From NCBI GenBank assembly GCA_021234155.1, contig JAJEKV010000062.1, positions 2,329,305-2,393,304 on the forward strand: a DNA stretch of 64,000 bases, given 5' to 3'. The notes beneath the pieces are model-generated. The model had not been told where the DNA came from, did not search any database, and saw only the letters and a list, made by a program, of their open reading frames with translations. Positions 52,456-63,000 of the stretch are shown here, piece by piece (positions within the stretch are counted from its first letter, which is position 1; each line of letters begins with the position of its first letter). This stretch comes from Isoetes taiwanensis. Lineage: Eukaryota > Streptophyta > Lycopodiopsida > Isoetales > Isoetaceae. The position numbers were made by a program, and so were the translations under genes.

Positions 52456-53633
52456 ACCGTCTCTGGTCGATAAAAGGCAGTAGGATGACAAAGTACACTG
52501 AGGGCACTAATCCAATGATAGTCTACGTAGAACAAGACTATTTGAAGGCTAACATGTAAAGGAATCTCAAACTCCTTGTCGACAACTTTTTGGAGCAGCC
52601 GCTCTAGTAGTTCTGTGTCGGAGAAGCCCTGCATTTCCCTCCAGACGGTAATAGTCATTTCTTTTTTAAGCACGTCTGAGGTTTTTTTCTTGGCTGTCTC
52701 CTTGCCCTTGCTCTTCAACTCTCCGCATTTGAACATAGCAAATATTTCGTCCTGGAGTTCCCACATCAATTCAAGAAAATGTTACGTCACCTAATGGACA
52801 AGTAAAACTAGACACAAACAAATCTAAGCAAAACATCAGGACTTGTTATTCCGGAATACGTTATGTGCGTACGTTGCCATCTCTGAAAGCCAATTGGAAC
52901 CAGTTGTCGTGGCCAATGAGTGACTGCCTTTTGTTGGCTTCGTCATATTTCAGACAGTATTCAATGGCGCATACCTCCTTAAGCTCCAAGGAGTATGCCG
53001 GCTTCTTCAGGTCCTCACCGTATTTTTCCTTGAAAATAACGTATTCCCTGTGCATAAACCTGATCTTATCGACAAAGCTCATCTTCAATTTGTACTCGTT
53101 GTCAGCATTGTGGTTGTTGGCAACGATTTTTGCTTCTTCATCGGTAAGACCACAGTAAACACACACAGGACGGAGAAGTACCTTGGGTTCTTCTTCTCTT
53201 TGTAGAGTTGTCTTCTTGCCTTGAAGTTGTGATTACCTCCCAAGACATAGTGTGTGTAGGTTTCTGCGTTTTCCCTGTCATAGTCTTGGGGAGTTGTGCA
53301 CTGCTCCCTGTCAACAAGGACAACAATTGGGGCCACATGAGCATTTGGATTGCTCCTTATTCTGTCTTTCAGGTTCCTCAAGTGATCTGCGTAGATTTTT
53401 CGAACCTGAAGTGGCCGTTCACCAGCTTCATTCTTAGGGGGCAGCCTCATGCATGTGACTGGAAGATAAATCTCCCCTTGTACAAATTTTTCTCTGTTTA
53501 TTACCTCAATTATTTCGGAGGTCTTATCAAGTTTCTTCTCCTTTATCGCAACCCCGGGTGCTTTTCCTTTTCCCTTTCTTTTCTTTGTGCTTTCCTCGGG
53601 GAGCTTTACTAATATACCCAGTGAGCTAATCTG
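52434..53633 (-). pseudogene. ParB-like (GGNH-type) protein gene, frame-split
   Basis: Read on the minus strand. An open stretch from about 53,633 (STKKRKGKGKA, a basic start) leads to VRKIYADHLRNLKDRIRSNP and HVAPIVVLVDRE, then YVLGGNHNFKARRQLYKEK (53,085-53,450). In a shifted frame comes VYCGLTDEEAKIVANNHNAD and a helical tail (52,861-53,166). A last piece (52,434-52,769) has Lys-rich and helical sequence (ELLERLLQKVVDKEFEIPL). The order of a helix, PIVVLVD, GGNH-x4-AR and then GLTDEEAK...NNHN is that of ParB / sulfiredoxin-fold proteins. It is a different subfamily from the DGQH segment at 28,008. Its role in a plant nucleus is unknown. It abuts the cut 3' end of the LINE. Confidence 0.6.
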
Positions 53634-53914
53634 ATTTTTTGTATCTTAAATCTATGTTTTTTTTTTATAACAACCCATTCAATTTTTTTAGGGATATATG
53701 GTCTATGTTTCAGGAATTGTTATTTTTTACATCCATATCAAATCCCCCTAGAACCCCCTGTTATTTTGCTACATATTGTAGTCCTTACTTGTTTCAGATC
53801 AGTAAGGCGTGTCTAGAGCAAACCCATGCCATTGCAACACTTGAGCAGTTTGGAAACCTAAGCCCTAAGAATATGTTTTCTTAGTCATCGCAGTAGCATA
53901 TCTTTGCACATTTT

Positions 53915-53937
53915 GGGGGGGGGGGGAGGGGAGGGGG
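53915..53937 (+). repeat. G-rich run, quadruplex-capable
   Basis: Twelve G in a row, then A-GGGG-A-GGGGG, about 280 bp upstream of the ParB-like frame start (which is on the minus strand). Polymorphic length or assembly error is likely in such a run. Confidence 0.7.
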
Positions 53938-53939
53938 AT

Positions 53940-54950
53940 AAAAAAGAGCTAGCTATGCACGTAGCCCGCCTTGCCTTCGAGTTTCAATTTCATGTAGAAA
54001 ATGCAAACAATCTCAATACCCGAGCCAAGAAGACACAATATGTTCGATTTCAAATAGATTGACATTTGGATTAGTCATGCGAATGTAAATCTATAAGCCA
54101 TTTTTAGAGAAATGCAAAACGGAAACATACAGAATTTGGTATCAGAATGCCCTTTTCCAGGCAAAATATACTGAACTTACATCATCAAGGTATCCATAAT
54201 CTCTTGCCTATGCTAATTTTGTTGTATCTAGTTCTGCATCCAAAGAATAGATTGTTCACATGCAGTGGATAATGGAAAGCCCTCTTTTTCTTTCCCACAA
54301 TGGTGTGATAATGATGCTACATATTAAATCAACAAAACTAGCGGCCAAAGCAAGTTTAAGAACACATCTCGTTAAATGGGTGTAGATTTTCTCTGCGAAG
54401 CACCTGCCATATTAAACTATGTGTCAGGATACGTAGTCATCTATAAATGAACCCTACATGCATAAAAAATGATGTGAAACTAATACATATGAACTATGGT
54501 ATGAGCATCGATGACCCAACATCCATGTACGATAATACTATTTCTAAAACCAAAAGATATGGTCATTGGATGTGATGCAATTTGTGTGCTTCAACTCACT
54601 CCGTTTCTACTTCAACTCGTCCTAGTTAATGGGTGCAAAATTACTCATTAATTGATTAAATAGAGTATGTCTAAATCCATAAAATCATGAACTGCCCATC
54701 ATCTAACGGATCGACATGAAAGATTTCCTGAACTTTTAGCAAGTATACATCCAACACTGTCAAATCTAAGTTTTATCCTGCTCGTAGAGATTGATGCTTG
54801 TTGTTTAACATGCCCGTTCAAAATGATCCTTAGACCTATTGAAAACACCATCCTTGCATTCATATTAAATGAAGCCGGCTAACTGGTACCTCATTTTCCT
54901 ATTCCGAAGCTGTTTCTTTGTTATTGTTGCGAGGAAAGCAGATCGGCAGG
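53940..54950. other. Unassigned AT-rich DNA
   Basis: No gene, repeat family or long frame is recognised here. Confidence 0.5.
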
Positions 54951-54952
54951 GC

Positions 54953-55115
54953 TGCCCAAGAATAGGGGCGACGGGGAGATTACCGGTATTAGCAAGTTTA
55001 GGCCAGACAGAGGGCATATCCGAGTATATACTGGCATATACTCGAAATATTCCATATACCCACATGAGCGAGGATTTGCCCTTTAAAGGCAACCTAAGGG
55101 AGAAATATGAACAAG
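54953..55115. repeat. Diverged third copy of the dispersed hairpin repeat
   Basis: It shares GGCGAC...TTACNGGTA, the CCCACATGA...GGNTTTGCCC block and GGCAACC with the copies at about 3,820-3,965 and 19,780-19,925. The stem is kept as CGAGTATA / TATACTCG (55,021-55,028 and 55,037-55,044) around an 8-nt loop, while the sequence of the stem has changed on both sides. A 103-codon frame over this area is probably accidental. Confidence 0.65.
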
Positions 55116-56635
55116 ACATGATAGGTAAAGACAGGTGGATTGCACGATTGCACAAATATGCACCTATGGTACAATACTGACTCACACCAATAAAAGGATA
55201 CCATACATCATTATGCCCCTAGAACACTTTAGTGCTAGCTTCTATGGAGAAATATTGTGCCAAATATTGCTGTGGCTTTGTATTTCACCCTAAGTTCCTC
55301 ATTCTTACTGACAGCATATTTGAAGTTACAATATTTCACCAAGAGCTTCTATTTCAGAACCACATTCTATTGCTATTAACCCTTATTGAATGAGAATATT
55401 TTAGTAGTTATGTGAATCATGAATTTATGATCAAACATACCTGCTCGTCAATATAAAAAACTCTTGGGTTTGTGAGAAGCATTATCTGAGCATGTCAGCA
55501 TAGAAAATTATGAAACAACTCTTTGGTTGGCTTTGTAACAAACAACTTTTATTAACATAGATACCTATTTGCTTGGACCCAAAGATACTACTCTCAAATG
55601 GAGGCTACAAAGATCAAACATTGTCCATTCATAGTTGCTTCCAATAATGACTTCTCAATAGATAAAATTGAGAAGAAAGTAAAAAATGCACTTGAGCAAA
55701 CATTCTTTCATGAAAGATATCATGATATGATGGCACTAGCACAACACAGGCACTATCAACCATTTCTTCACAGTATTCTTCAACCTGTAATAAATCCATA
55801 TCATGGACTCATATTCCGTGCATTAGAATGATGGATGGGTAAATCAGTATTTTGCAGCAACACACACCCGATTTATAATTTCTTCATATAAAAACACATT
55901 GTTCTGTTTCCTAAAACTACATGAAATGTGACTGAGATTTCTATTAGCTTGAGGCTCAAAATAGGGAAGAGATATGGCATATTAGTATCGGCTGAAGCCC
56001 ATAGGAGAGAGAAGGAAATGAACATTTGCCAATGCATGGAGGTGGGACAAGGATACAATGCAGATTGAGCAGTGCAACAAAATGTAGCTTCTGATTTGAG
56101 CAGCCATGTTAAACTACTTTTGGGTCTTTGTGGATATCAAATTTTGTCTCTAGGACTTGATGCCAGTCAGTTTGCTATGCATTAGTGTGCATGGCCTGAA
56201 ACTCGTTCCTTTGTTAGGCCTCTACGGCAGTCACTTTTTCATCTGCTGATGTGAGGCCCATATTTACTGTTGCCATAGGCAACTAATGGTTTTAAAAATG
56301 TGCACTTGATAACTTAAACTATATAGCAAATCTAAAATCTGGAATATACCATTGGCTTCCCTAAGTGAAAATAGCTTATAAACTTCGCTGAAGCAACTAT
56401 GTAGACCATGTTCTTGCTAAGTACCATCCACTGGACTATGTTCATCATTGGAAGCAAGTATTTCCTCACTTTCTTTCAACATGTTCAAACTGTGCACTGC
56501 AGATGTCCTTACTACATGACTCCTTGTTCCATATAAATTCCCTAATTCAATATTTAAAGTAGATCTACGACCTCTGTTCATTATCACATATTACATAAGG
56601 CATACTTAGAAACAAAAATCAAGCTCGGAGAAATA
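55116..56635. other. Unassigned AT-rich DNA
   Basis: A 77-codon plus frame at 55,598-55,831 (KIEKKVKNALEQTFF) is coding-like but unplaced. Otherwise nothing is recognised. Confidence 0.45.
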
Positions 56636-56639
56636 AGGG

Positions 56640-57725
56640 GTACAAAAAGAAGCCCTTACAAAAACCAGTTTTAATCATAAAAAACTCCATGGATGCTCAT
56701 ACACTCCCTTGCATTTGATTGATTCCGGCCATATACCCTGTCCCAACCATTTGGCTGACCATTTCAAAATATCAAAGTACCACCCTTTCTCCCTTGATTG
56801 TTCTAGTGCAAGACATGGAAATCTTTCAGAATCCATAGCCAAAACTCTATTGACATAACTGATTGTCTGACATAAAGCCTCTACCTCAAGTGGCAAAAAT
56901 CTTGCCTCTGCCAAAAGCATGCAATACGGGGTCTAACTTTTCCAAATTCTTCTAACAGGAATCATTTTTGCACTTTTTCTATTCTATCCCAACTCTTTTT
57001 GGACAGCCCTAGTCCCCAAATAGGGCAATCATACAACACGACCGGTTTCACATGTATACCATAAGGTAACCTTCTCAACTGCCAATGATCAAAGTCATTG
57101 GATGCACATTAGTGGAACATGCTGTACAAAGCTCTTAGCCCCTCAAATGCACGTTTGGAGGCTGCAAGATTCCATCTATAGTTGCTGGTCACCTCAATCA
57201 ATACCCAAATATTTGTACTCATGAACTTTTTACAATGTAATTCCTCCAATGAAAAAATCTGTTGAATCACGTCCTCCAAGAACCAAGATCTTTGATTTAT
57301 CTACATTGACCTGGAATTTTCTACAAGTACAAAAAGCATCTAGAGCATCTAGGTGTTGTTGCAGTCCACTAGCAGTTCTAGAAATCAACACAATGTCATC
57401 TGCAAACATCAACAGTTGGATTACATTCCTTCCCAGCCGTGCATCTACTCCATTAAGCCTTGCTAACCAACTTTCAAGCTCGTCGATATAAGTAAATCAA
57501 AGAGCGTGGCAGAGCAAGGACATCCTTGTTTGACCCTATATTATTCTCAATCTGATCCGGTCCTGTAAATGGAAAGGACAATTCAACCAGAACCTGTTTA
57601 TACAGGCAAACAACCGCATGTTTTAACTCATTTGGAACCTGCAGCTCGTCAAGTCTTAATGTGAGATCACTTATGTTTAATCTAGGCCTATAATACACTA
57701 AAATTTCCTTTCCCCTAACTTTACG
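56640..57725 (-). mobile_element. L1-like LINE, reverse-transcriptase and C-terminal fragment
   Basis: On the minus strand, sequence near 57,475-57,720 matches the RT region before the catalytic box (LNISDLTLRLDELQVPNELK, LVELSFPFTG). Then MMFADDIVLISRTASGLQQH (57,353-57,412) gives an intact FADD catalytic box, followed by KFQVNVDKSKILVLGG. Farther down comes LLAEARFLPLEVEALCQTIS (about 56,860-56,920), the post-RT block shared with the LINE pieces at 11,040, 23,650 and 52,230. Stops and frame changes lie between the pieces. No endonuclease is present, so it is truncated at the 5' side near 57,725. Confidence 0.8.
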
Positions 57726-57734
57726 TATTAGATA

Positions 57735-57840
57735 ATTTTCTGGCCGGAGAGATTCCGGCTGGTAAAATTCGAGGCGGCGCCGCCAGACGAGGTGGCTTCG
57801 CCGAGAAATTTTACCGGCCGGTATTCGACGGCCGAAAAAT
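57735..57840. repeat. GC-rich foldback hairpin
   Basis: Nested inverted repeats. An outer TTTTCTGGCCG pairs with CGGCCGAAAA, and an inner CCGGCTGGTAAAATT pairs with AATTTTACCGGCCGG. The loop side holds the palindrome GGCGGCGCCGCC. It lies directly at the 5' edge of the LINE fragment. Confidence 0.75.
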
Positions 57841-58653
57841 ATCAAACGTAATGAACTCACCTGAAAATTTTTTCCGGGAGAAGTTTTTGGAATGGCCATG
57901 GCAGAGAAGCATGAATGGCTATGGCGCAGAAACGGCTATAGCTAAGGACGATTTCTAAGAATAGGGCTCTTCTCCGACGTTTTCTTCATAGAAGAGGGCT
58001 CTTTTGTTCAGAGAAGGAGACGCTGTTGCGGCCGGTGGAGCCATCCATTTTCAAGTTCCCAATCACGCAAATGCTTTCTCAGGCTAAGAGATTGATCTAT
58101 TTTATAGCATAGCATAATTTTCTTTGGGAGCAATGGCGAAACGAGCTTTGTGGGCATTGCTCCACATCTGCATCAAATGCCAAGCGTTTTAACTAAAAGA
58201 ATATAAAACTGATCCCGTAGCACATTCCTGGATCAGAGCTAAGGTTAGCATCTGGTAACGTATTTGTAGTTACTTTCCGAGAACTTGCTTCTGAATTATA
58301 AATCTTAGTCCACGGGGGAATTTTGCTTTTGAAACAGGAAAACTGAATGACTCAACCAAGTGTTTTTCTAGCAACTAAAATCTTGTAAGGATAGCATTTG
58401 CAGAAACAGGGCGCTTCAAAAAACAGTTGATTTTGTTTACCTTTTACCAGAACGGTCTTCTCAGGCGTTCTGGAGCTTTTAACTAAGGCAGATGATTGCT
58501 TTGGGTAAGAGAACATAGCTCCATAATGCTGGGCTTAAAACACATCCATCTTCCCTATTGAAAAAACTCCACACAGCGGCGCCGCTATAGATAGCGGGCG
58601 CAATATTCCGCCTGATAAAATAGACGTAATTTGATAGTTTTTTCAGAAGGCGT

Positions 58654-58704
58654 AATCTTGCTGAGCTTGAAATTTCGCCTCGAAATTTCCAGCTCAGCAA
58701 GATT
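58654..58704. repeat. Near-perfect 24-bp inverted repeat with 3-nt loop
   Basis: Arms 58,654-58,677 and 58,681-58,704 differ at one position. It lies just outside the left terminal repeat of the 2.0-kb element and shares the word TTGAAATTTCG-like with it. Confidence 0.9.
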
Positions 58705-58711
58705 CGCAAAC

Positions 58712-60734
58712 GAAATTTTTAACACCTTGAAATTTTGGCTTACGCATCGGCCTACGTGGCGTAAATATAAAACAATTTTTTTCCACATTCACGAACCTTC
58801 TCCCTGCATGATGTTCGATCCGGCATGTTGCCAGAGGTTTTGGCAATGATTTTCTCTGTTCTTCTGTTACATTAGGGTGGAATCGACTCTTTTGTTTCTT
58901 AGCGCCTTGAAGTGCCGTAATTTTGGAGTGATTTTGAGGCTTCTTGCAAATTTTGGAGTGATTTTGAGGCATTCTTGGCATTTCGTCGACCTTTCAGCCG
59001 AGTTCAGCTGAGATCTTGGTGCCAAGTAAATCTTGCGAATTTGGAGCGATTTTGAGGCATTCTTGGCATTTTGTGGAGTCTTTTTCTTCGATTTCAACCG
59101 AGTTCTTGGTGTTGCACTTGCATGCAAGTAAATCTTGCTTTCTATTACTTAGTTTCTTATGTTTTGTTCCTTTTTAATGTAAGTTTTCTTGCAGATGTCG
59201 CTAGGTGAAGGAACAATGGAGTAAGATCAAGTTGTCGTGAAGAAATGGCTGCAGTGAAAGGCTTCTTAGTTTTATTTTCTGTATTTTATAGCATGGATGT
59301 CTGTCTAACTGGTTCGGGCCCTAGCTTTCAACTAAATGCAACTCAAGAAGCTTGTGGTGTTAATCCCTTACCTGCTATTGGATCTGAATCGGTGGATGAT
59401 GCGTTTGAAGACATTGATGGTCTATTGAATAGGTTTCAGGGTCAAGAACTTGATAACTTTGCTGCAGAAATCTGAGTTCTAGTTTCAAGAAGATCAACCT
59501 TGTGGTGATGATAATGTTGATAAGGCTGAGTTCTTTGCTTTGGATCCGAATTTTATTAAAGAAGCAGAAGGGGGAGGCAGGGATGGCTCTAAAGGCCTCA
59601 CTAAGTGGGCTAGTGGAGGTTTGACAGCTGGAGATCACGGTTTAATTTTGATTGCAGGATTCCAATTGAAGAGATCCCTTGTAATTGAATTGGCCGAAAT
59701 GCTGATGAAATTTATGCTGCAGACCAAGAAAAAGAACAAGGAGGTTTATCCACTTGGGAGGTATGATTCTATAGTTCAATTTGTTTAAGCTTTTATTATA
59801 GTTTAGTTTAGATTTTAGGTTCAATTCTTTAATTTGTTATGGTTTAGGATAGGATCAGGTTTTCTGATAGGATTTAGAGTAGTTATTTCTGACAGATTAT
59901 TTGTTTTTGCAGTCTTAGTGTGTGTATAGGACATTTGGGAGAATTTTAAGAAAGAAACATGGTTGGTCAGACTGATGTAGAGGAGCGTCCATTCAATATC
60001 TTAAAGTCCGATGTGTTTAAAAAAAGTACGTATGCCTTTGTAGTAGCTGTTAGAAGATCCAGGTTGCTTGGAGTTAAGGGGAAGAAGAAGAAAGCACCTG
60101 TTATCTCATTTAGTGTCGAGAATGACCTGCTCGCAGATGTCGACCATCAAATTTACCATCCTAGGGGTTGTCAAAAGCGTCTTTGCTTTTATATCTGTAG
60201 CAGGTTTGGGATCAGGGCAGCTAAGGAAATTTAGAATTTAAAGATCTATCAATTTTCCTTGGAGATGAGCGAGAGTGGCGAGTTTGTAAAATATGAGGAA
60301 GCGTGCAGCAAAAATTATAATCCTTCTGCTACGCGTTTTAAAGACTATCACTTTAGGGATCCGGTGTGGAGTTATGAGGAAGATTTCGTCTTCACATACA
60401 AACAATACGTTAGGCATTTACCTTCAAGGCAATTTGGAGCTCTGATCCCAAACTTGATCCCAAACTTAGCTGCCCTGATCCCAAACTTTGTTGAAGTTGA
60501 ATGTAACTTTGTTGTGGAACTTCAATGTAATTGTGTTGTAATTTTGAAGTCTAATTCTGTTGTTGAAGTTTGAATGTAATTCTGTTGTAATTTTGTTGTG
60601 GAAGTTCAATGTAATTCTGTTGCATTTAAATTGTTTGAAACCTTGAAGCTCAAAATCAACTGAAAATCACCTTGAAATTTCGGGTTGTAAAATCAAGATG
60701 ATTTACCCTATAATTTCAAGGTGTTAAAAATTTC
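58712..60734 (+). mobile_element. 2.0-kb element with 23-bp perfect terminal inverted repeats and unknown ORFs
   Basis: Terminal repeats 58,712-58,734 and 60,712-60,734 are perfect inverted copies (core TTTTTAACACCTTG). Another inverted pair (60,668-60,723) sits inside the right end. The interior has direct repeats of GGAGTGATTTTGAGGC type (58,925, 58,953, 59,042) and, at 60,485-60,625, a minisatellite built on TTCAATGTAATTCTGTTG. Plus-strand frames at 59,245-59,475, 59,540-59,788, 59,959-60,234 and 60,259-60,573 follow one another. I recognise no transposase. A clear target-site duplication was not found. It is a DNA-transposon-like or foldback element of unknown superfamily. Confidence 0.65.
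59245..60573 (+). CDS. Series of unrecognised ORFs inside the TIR element
   Basis: Four plus-strand frames. 59,245-59,475 starts hydrophobic (GFLVLFSVFYSM) and ends acidic (DDAFEDIDGLLNRF). 59,540-59,788 reads GLILIAGFQLKRSLVIELAE then QTKKKNKEV. 59,959-60,234 reads KKSTYAFVVAVRRSRLLGVK with a GKKKK basic patch, then DHQIYHPRGCQKRLCFYICS. 60,259-60,573 reads ATRFKDYHFRDPVWSYEEDF and ends in low-complexity NFVVEL-type repeats. An acceptor-like TTCTTGCAG precedes the first (59,194). They could be exons of one gene or remnants of one. No domain is recognised. Confidence 0.4.
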
Positions 60735-60772
60735 TTTGACATGAAAACAAAAGAATTTGTTAAAAGTTATCC

Positions 60773-60840
60773 CACGTGAAGCAATTGAAACCCTAAATCT
60801 ATTTTATTCCGGCTGGATTGGCGACTAGTGAATCTGCGAG
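60773..60840 (+). promoter_or_regulatory. ORM core promoter / 5' UTR start: G-box and telo-box
   Basis: CACGTG (60,773-60,778, a G-box for bZIP or bHLH factors) is followed by AAACCCTA (60,788-60,795, a telo-box). A short leader then ends in GCGAG|GTGAG, a consensus donor at 60,841. The right end of the TIR element is only 38 bp upstream of the G-box. Confidence 0.55.
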
Positions 60841-60974
60841 GTGAGTAGATTCTCGATCTCCGGAGCTTGGAGAGCTATTTTTAGAAGACTAATATAGATC
60901 TTTTTGCCTCTGCCCTCGCTGCTTTTTTATTGCAAAAGTTAGAAATTGAAAAGCATTTGTTTGGTTCGTTGTAG
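60841..60974 (+). other. ORM 5' UTR intron (predicted)
   Basis: GAG|GTGAGT donor at 60,841 and CGTTGTAG acceptor ending at 60,974, one base before the ATG. The 134-nt length and T-rich 3' end fit a plant leader intron. Confidence 0.55.
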
Positions 60975-60975
60975 T

Positions 60976-61874
60976 ATGGATGCAGGTGATATTTATGATG
61001 GTTTTATGAGAAGCGGGAGTTCTCTGTATGTTAACGTGGTTCCTTCTACTGATATGAACAAGAACACTGCGTGGTTTGAGTATCCTGGCATTTGGACAAC
61101 TTACATCCTCATAATTTTCTTCTCGTGGTTGATCATCTTATCTGCGTTTGGTTGCTCGGCCGGCAATGCCTGGACCATTGTGAACCTAATTCATTTTGGG
61201 GTAAGTGGACCTAATTATAATCTAGACATTATAGACATGATTTTGAATGGCCTGTTGTCAATTGGATTTCTGGAAGATATATTCTTTCTTTGATTTTTCT
61301 TAAGTTTTCAGAGTTTTTGTTACTGCTTATTGTGTTCACCATTCAAGAGCCTGCCCTGAGTTTATCAATGTTAGCAATGAGGTTTGGAGATTCTTAGTGT
61401 TTGGATACGCTTTAAAATAATTTTTTGGGAACTATAATGTAATACTTTGTGGAGCCGATAATGTGCAAACAGAAACTGATGTTTTCTTTGCAGGTAACTT
61501 ATTATTTTTTCCATTGGAAAAAGGGAACACCATTTGAAGAAGACCAAGGGCAATACAAAGAGCTGACTTGGTGGGAGCAACTTGATCATGGTCGTCAGTT
61601 TACACGAAATAAGAAGTTTTTGACTATAGTGCCAATCGTGCTGTAAGTTGGAAATTATACCTTTCGTTCTGAACATTTTAGCTTGTGGACTCCTTTTTGT
61701 GCTGCTTTACTTATGTTATTTGTGTTAATACTCTGCAGATATCTTATAGCAATACATACTACAGATTACCACAAGCCTACCTTTTTCTTCAACACTGGTG
61801 CATTTATGGTGCTCCTCATTGCAAAGCTTCCAAGCATGCACAGAGTTAGGATTCTGGGAATCAATGCTGATTAG
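60976..61874 (+). CDS. ORM: ORM/ORMDL family regulator of serine palmitoyltransferase, 3 coding exons
   Basis: ORM (ORMDL) proteins are small ER membrane proteins that bind the LCB1-LCB2 complex and hold it back when ceramide is high. Coding exons 60,976-61,200, 61,494-61,642 and 61,739-61,874 join in phase at GT-AG sites to give 169 residues; plant ORMs are about 157, and the extra residues are N-terminal. Family motifs in order: [20 protein letters not shown] (34-53, first membrane segment), [42 protein letters not shown] (76-94), [29 protein letters not shown], and a terminal [10 protein letters not shown]. All invariant landmarks are present, so it looks functional. It shares strand and pathway with LCB2, 16.4 kb upstream. 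Confidence 0.97.
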
Positions 61875-62145
61875 AACCTGTGAAGTATGTCTTTCTTGGC
61901 TGTAACTATGTATATACTATGTGTTTACACAATTGAAAAGGTAACTCTCATGTTAAGGTATCTCATGCCATGGCAGTTTTGTAAATTGAATTAGCTTTTT
62001 TAAGATTTGTATATATCAGCATTTTCCTTTTATATTCATGTTATAACTGAGCTTCATTGACCCATAAATGAGAGACGAGAAAAATTATACGTATGGTATA
62101 TCAATATTCAAAATTAGGCGAGAAGATGAGTTACCGCACTTTTCT
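61875..62145. other. ORM 3' flank
   Basis: AT-rich, probably the 3' UTR. I see no clear AATAAA signal or other feature. Confidence 0.5.
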
Positions 62146-62149
62146 CTAG

Positions 62150-62300
62150 TCGTTTACGGACCGTTGACCAGCAGATATATGCGATTGGGCTCCACTTAAA
62201 CCTTGTTATTTCAAACGCATTGGTTGATATGTATATCAACTGTAAAGATGCTCATAAAGTGTTATCAACTTGCCAAACCAAGTTGGCCCCAGCACAGTGT
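62150..62300 (+). pseudogene. PPR repeat remnant
   Basis: The plus strand reads QQIYAIGLHLNLVISNALVD and MYINCKDAHKVLSTC (about 62,168-62,275), the NALVDMY...C...AHKV signature of PLS-class PPR repeats. Nothing recognisable follows in frame. One or two repeats only, so a fragment. Confidence 0.5.
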
Positions 62301-62559
62301 GACCAAAATGTTCTCCAGGGAAAGGTTTCCCTTATTTTAGGTCACCTTATTTTAGGTCTTAACTGTACTGTTCGAATTCCTGTGGTTCAAGTTCAAAAAA
62401 CTTGCTTGCAGCATATTTCCTCACCTCTATAATGAGATGTGCAGAGCAAGCATTCCTGTCCATGCCATCAAATCTGCTTCAAAGGGCTTACCATTTTTCA
62501 AGACTTATGATTCATGCAGCCATCTGAGGTTGTAAGGGAACTACATTGTTCTAAATGTT

Positions 62560-63000
62560 GTCCATTCAACCAATGAAAACAAAACGGATGCATCCTTCAT
62601 TCATCAGGTCAACATGGGAGAGAAACATTTTAAGAGTTATATATCCCTGAACTGTAGTTGCTTGAACACCAATTGGCTCATCACCATGCTGAGCGTAGCT
62701 GTTATTGTTATGGTGCAGAAAATTGTCTCCCTTGGGACATTTAATCACAATTTTCGTCCAGCAGGTATAGGAGCCCACGTTTGGGCATGCATATATATTT
62801 ATATAAATGTTGATAATGGAATATCAAGGTTAAAAACCACACAGGTTGAAATTATAACATTCCAGGAGACCAAGTCTCTTTTGTCCCTGTTGAACTTAAG
62901 TTCCAAGTTGTGTTCTTTAAAGGCATTTGTTGAAAATATATTATAAAAGCCCATGAGACCTGTGGCAGAGATGAGATCGACATTTTGGTTTAAAAGGATT
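62560..63000 (-). pseudogene. PPR repeat remnant, opposite strand
   Basis: The minus strand reads DKRDLVSWNVIIS (about 62,850-62,890), then, in another frame, AQHGDEPIG and later TLKMFLSHVDLMNEGC (about 62,566-62,625). This resembles VSWN...AQHG...SHAGLVDEG of PPR proteins. It is broken. Confidence 0.5.

Noticed and set aside
54865-55185. Overlapping frames of about 105 codons on both strands
   Set aside because: They coincide with the dispersed hairpin repeat, so an accidental open frame is more likely.
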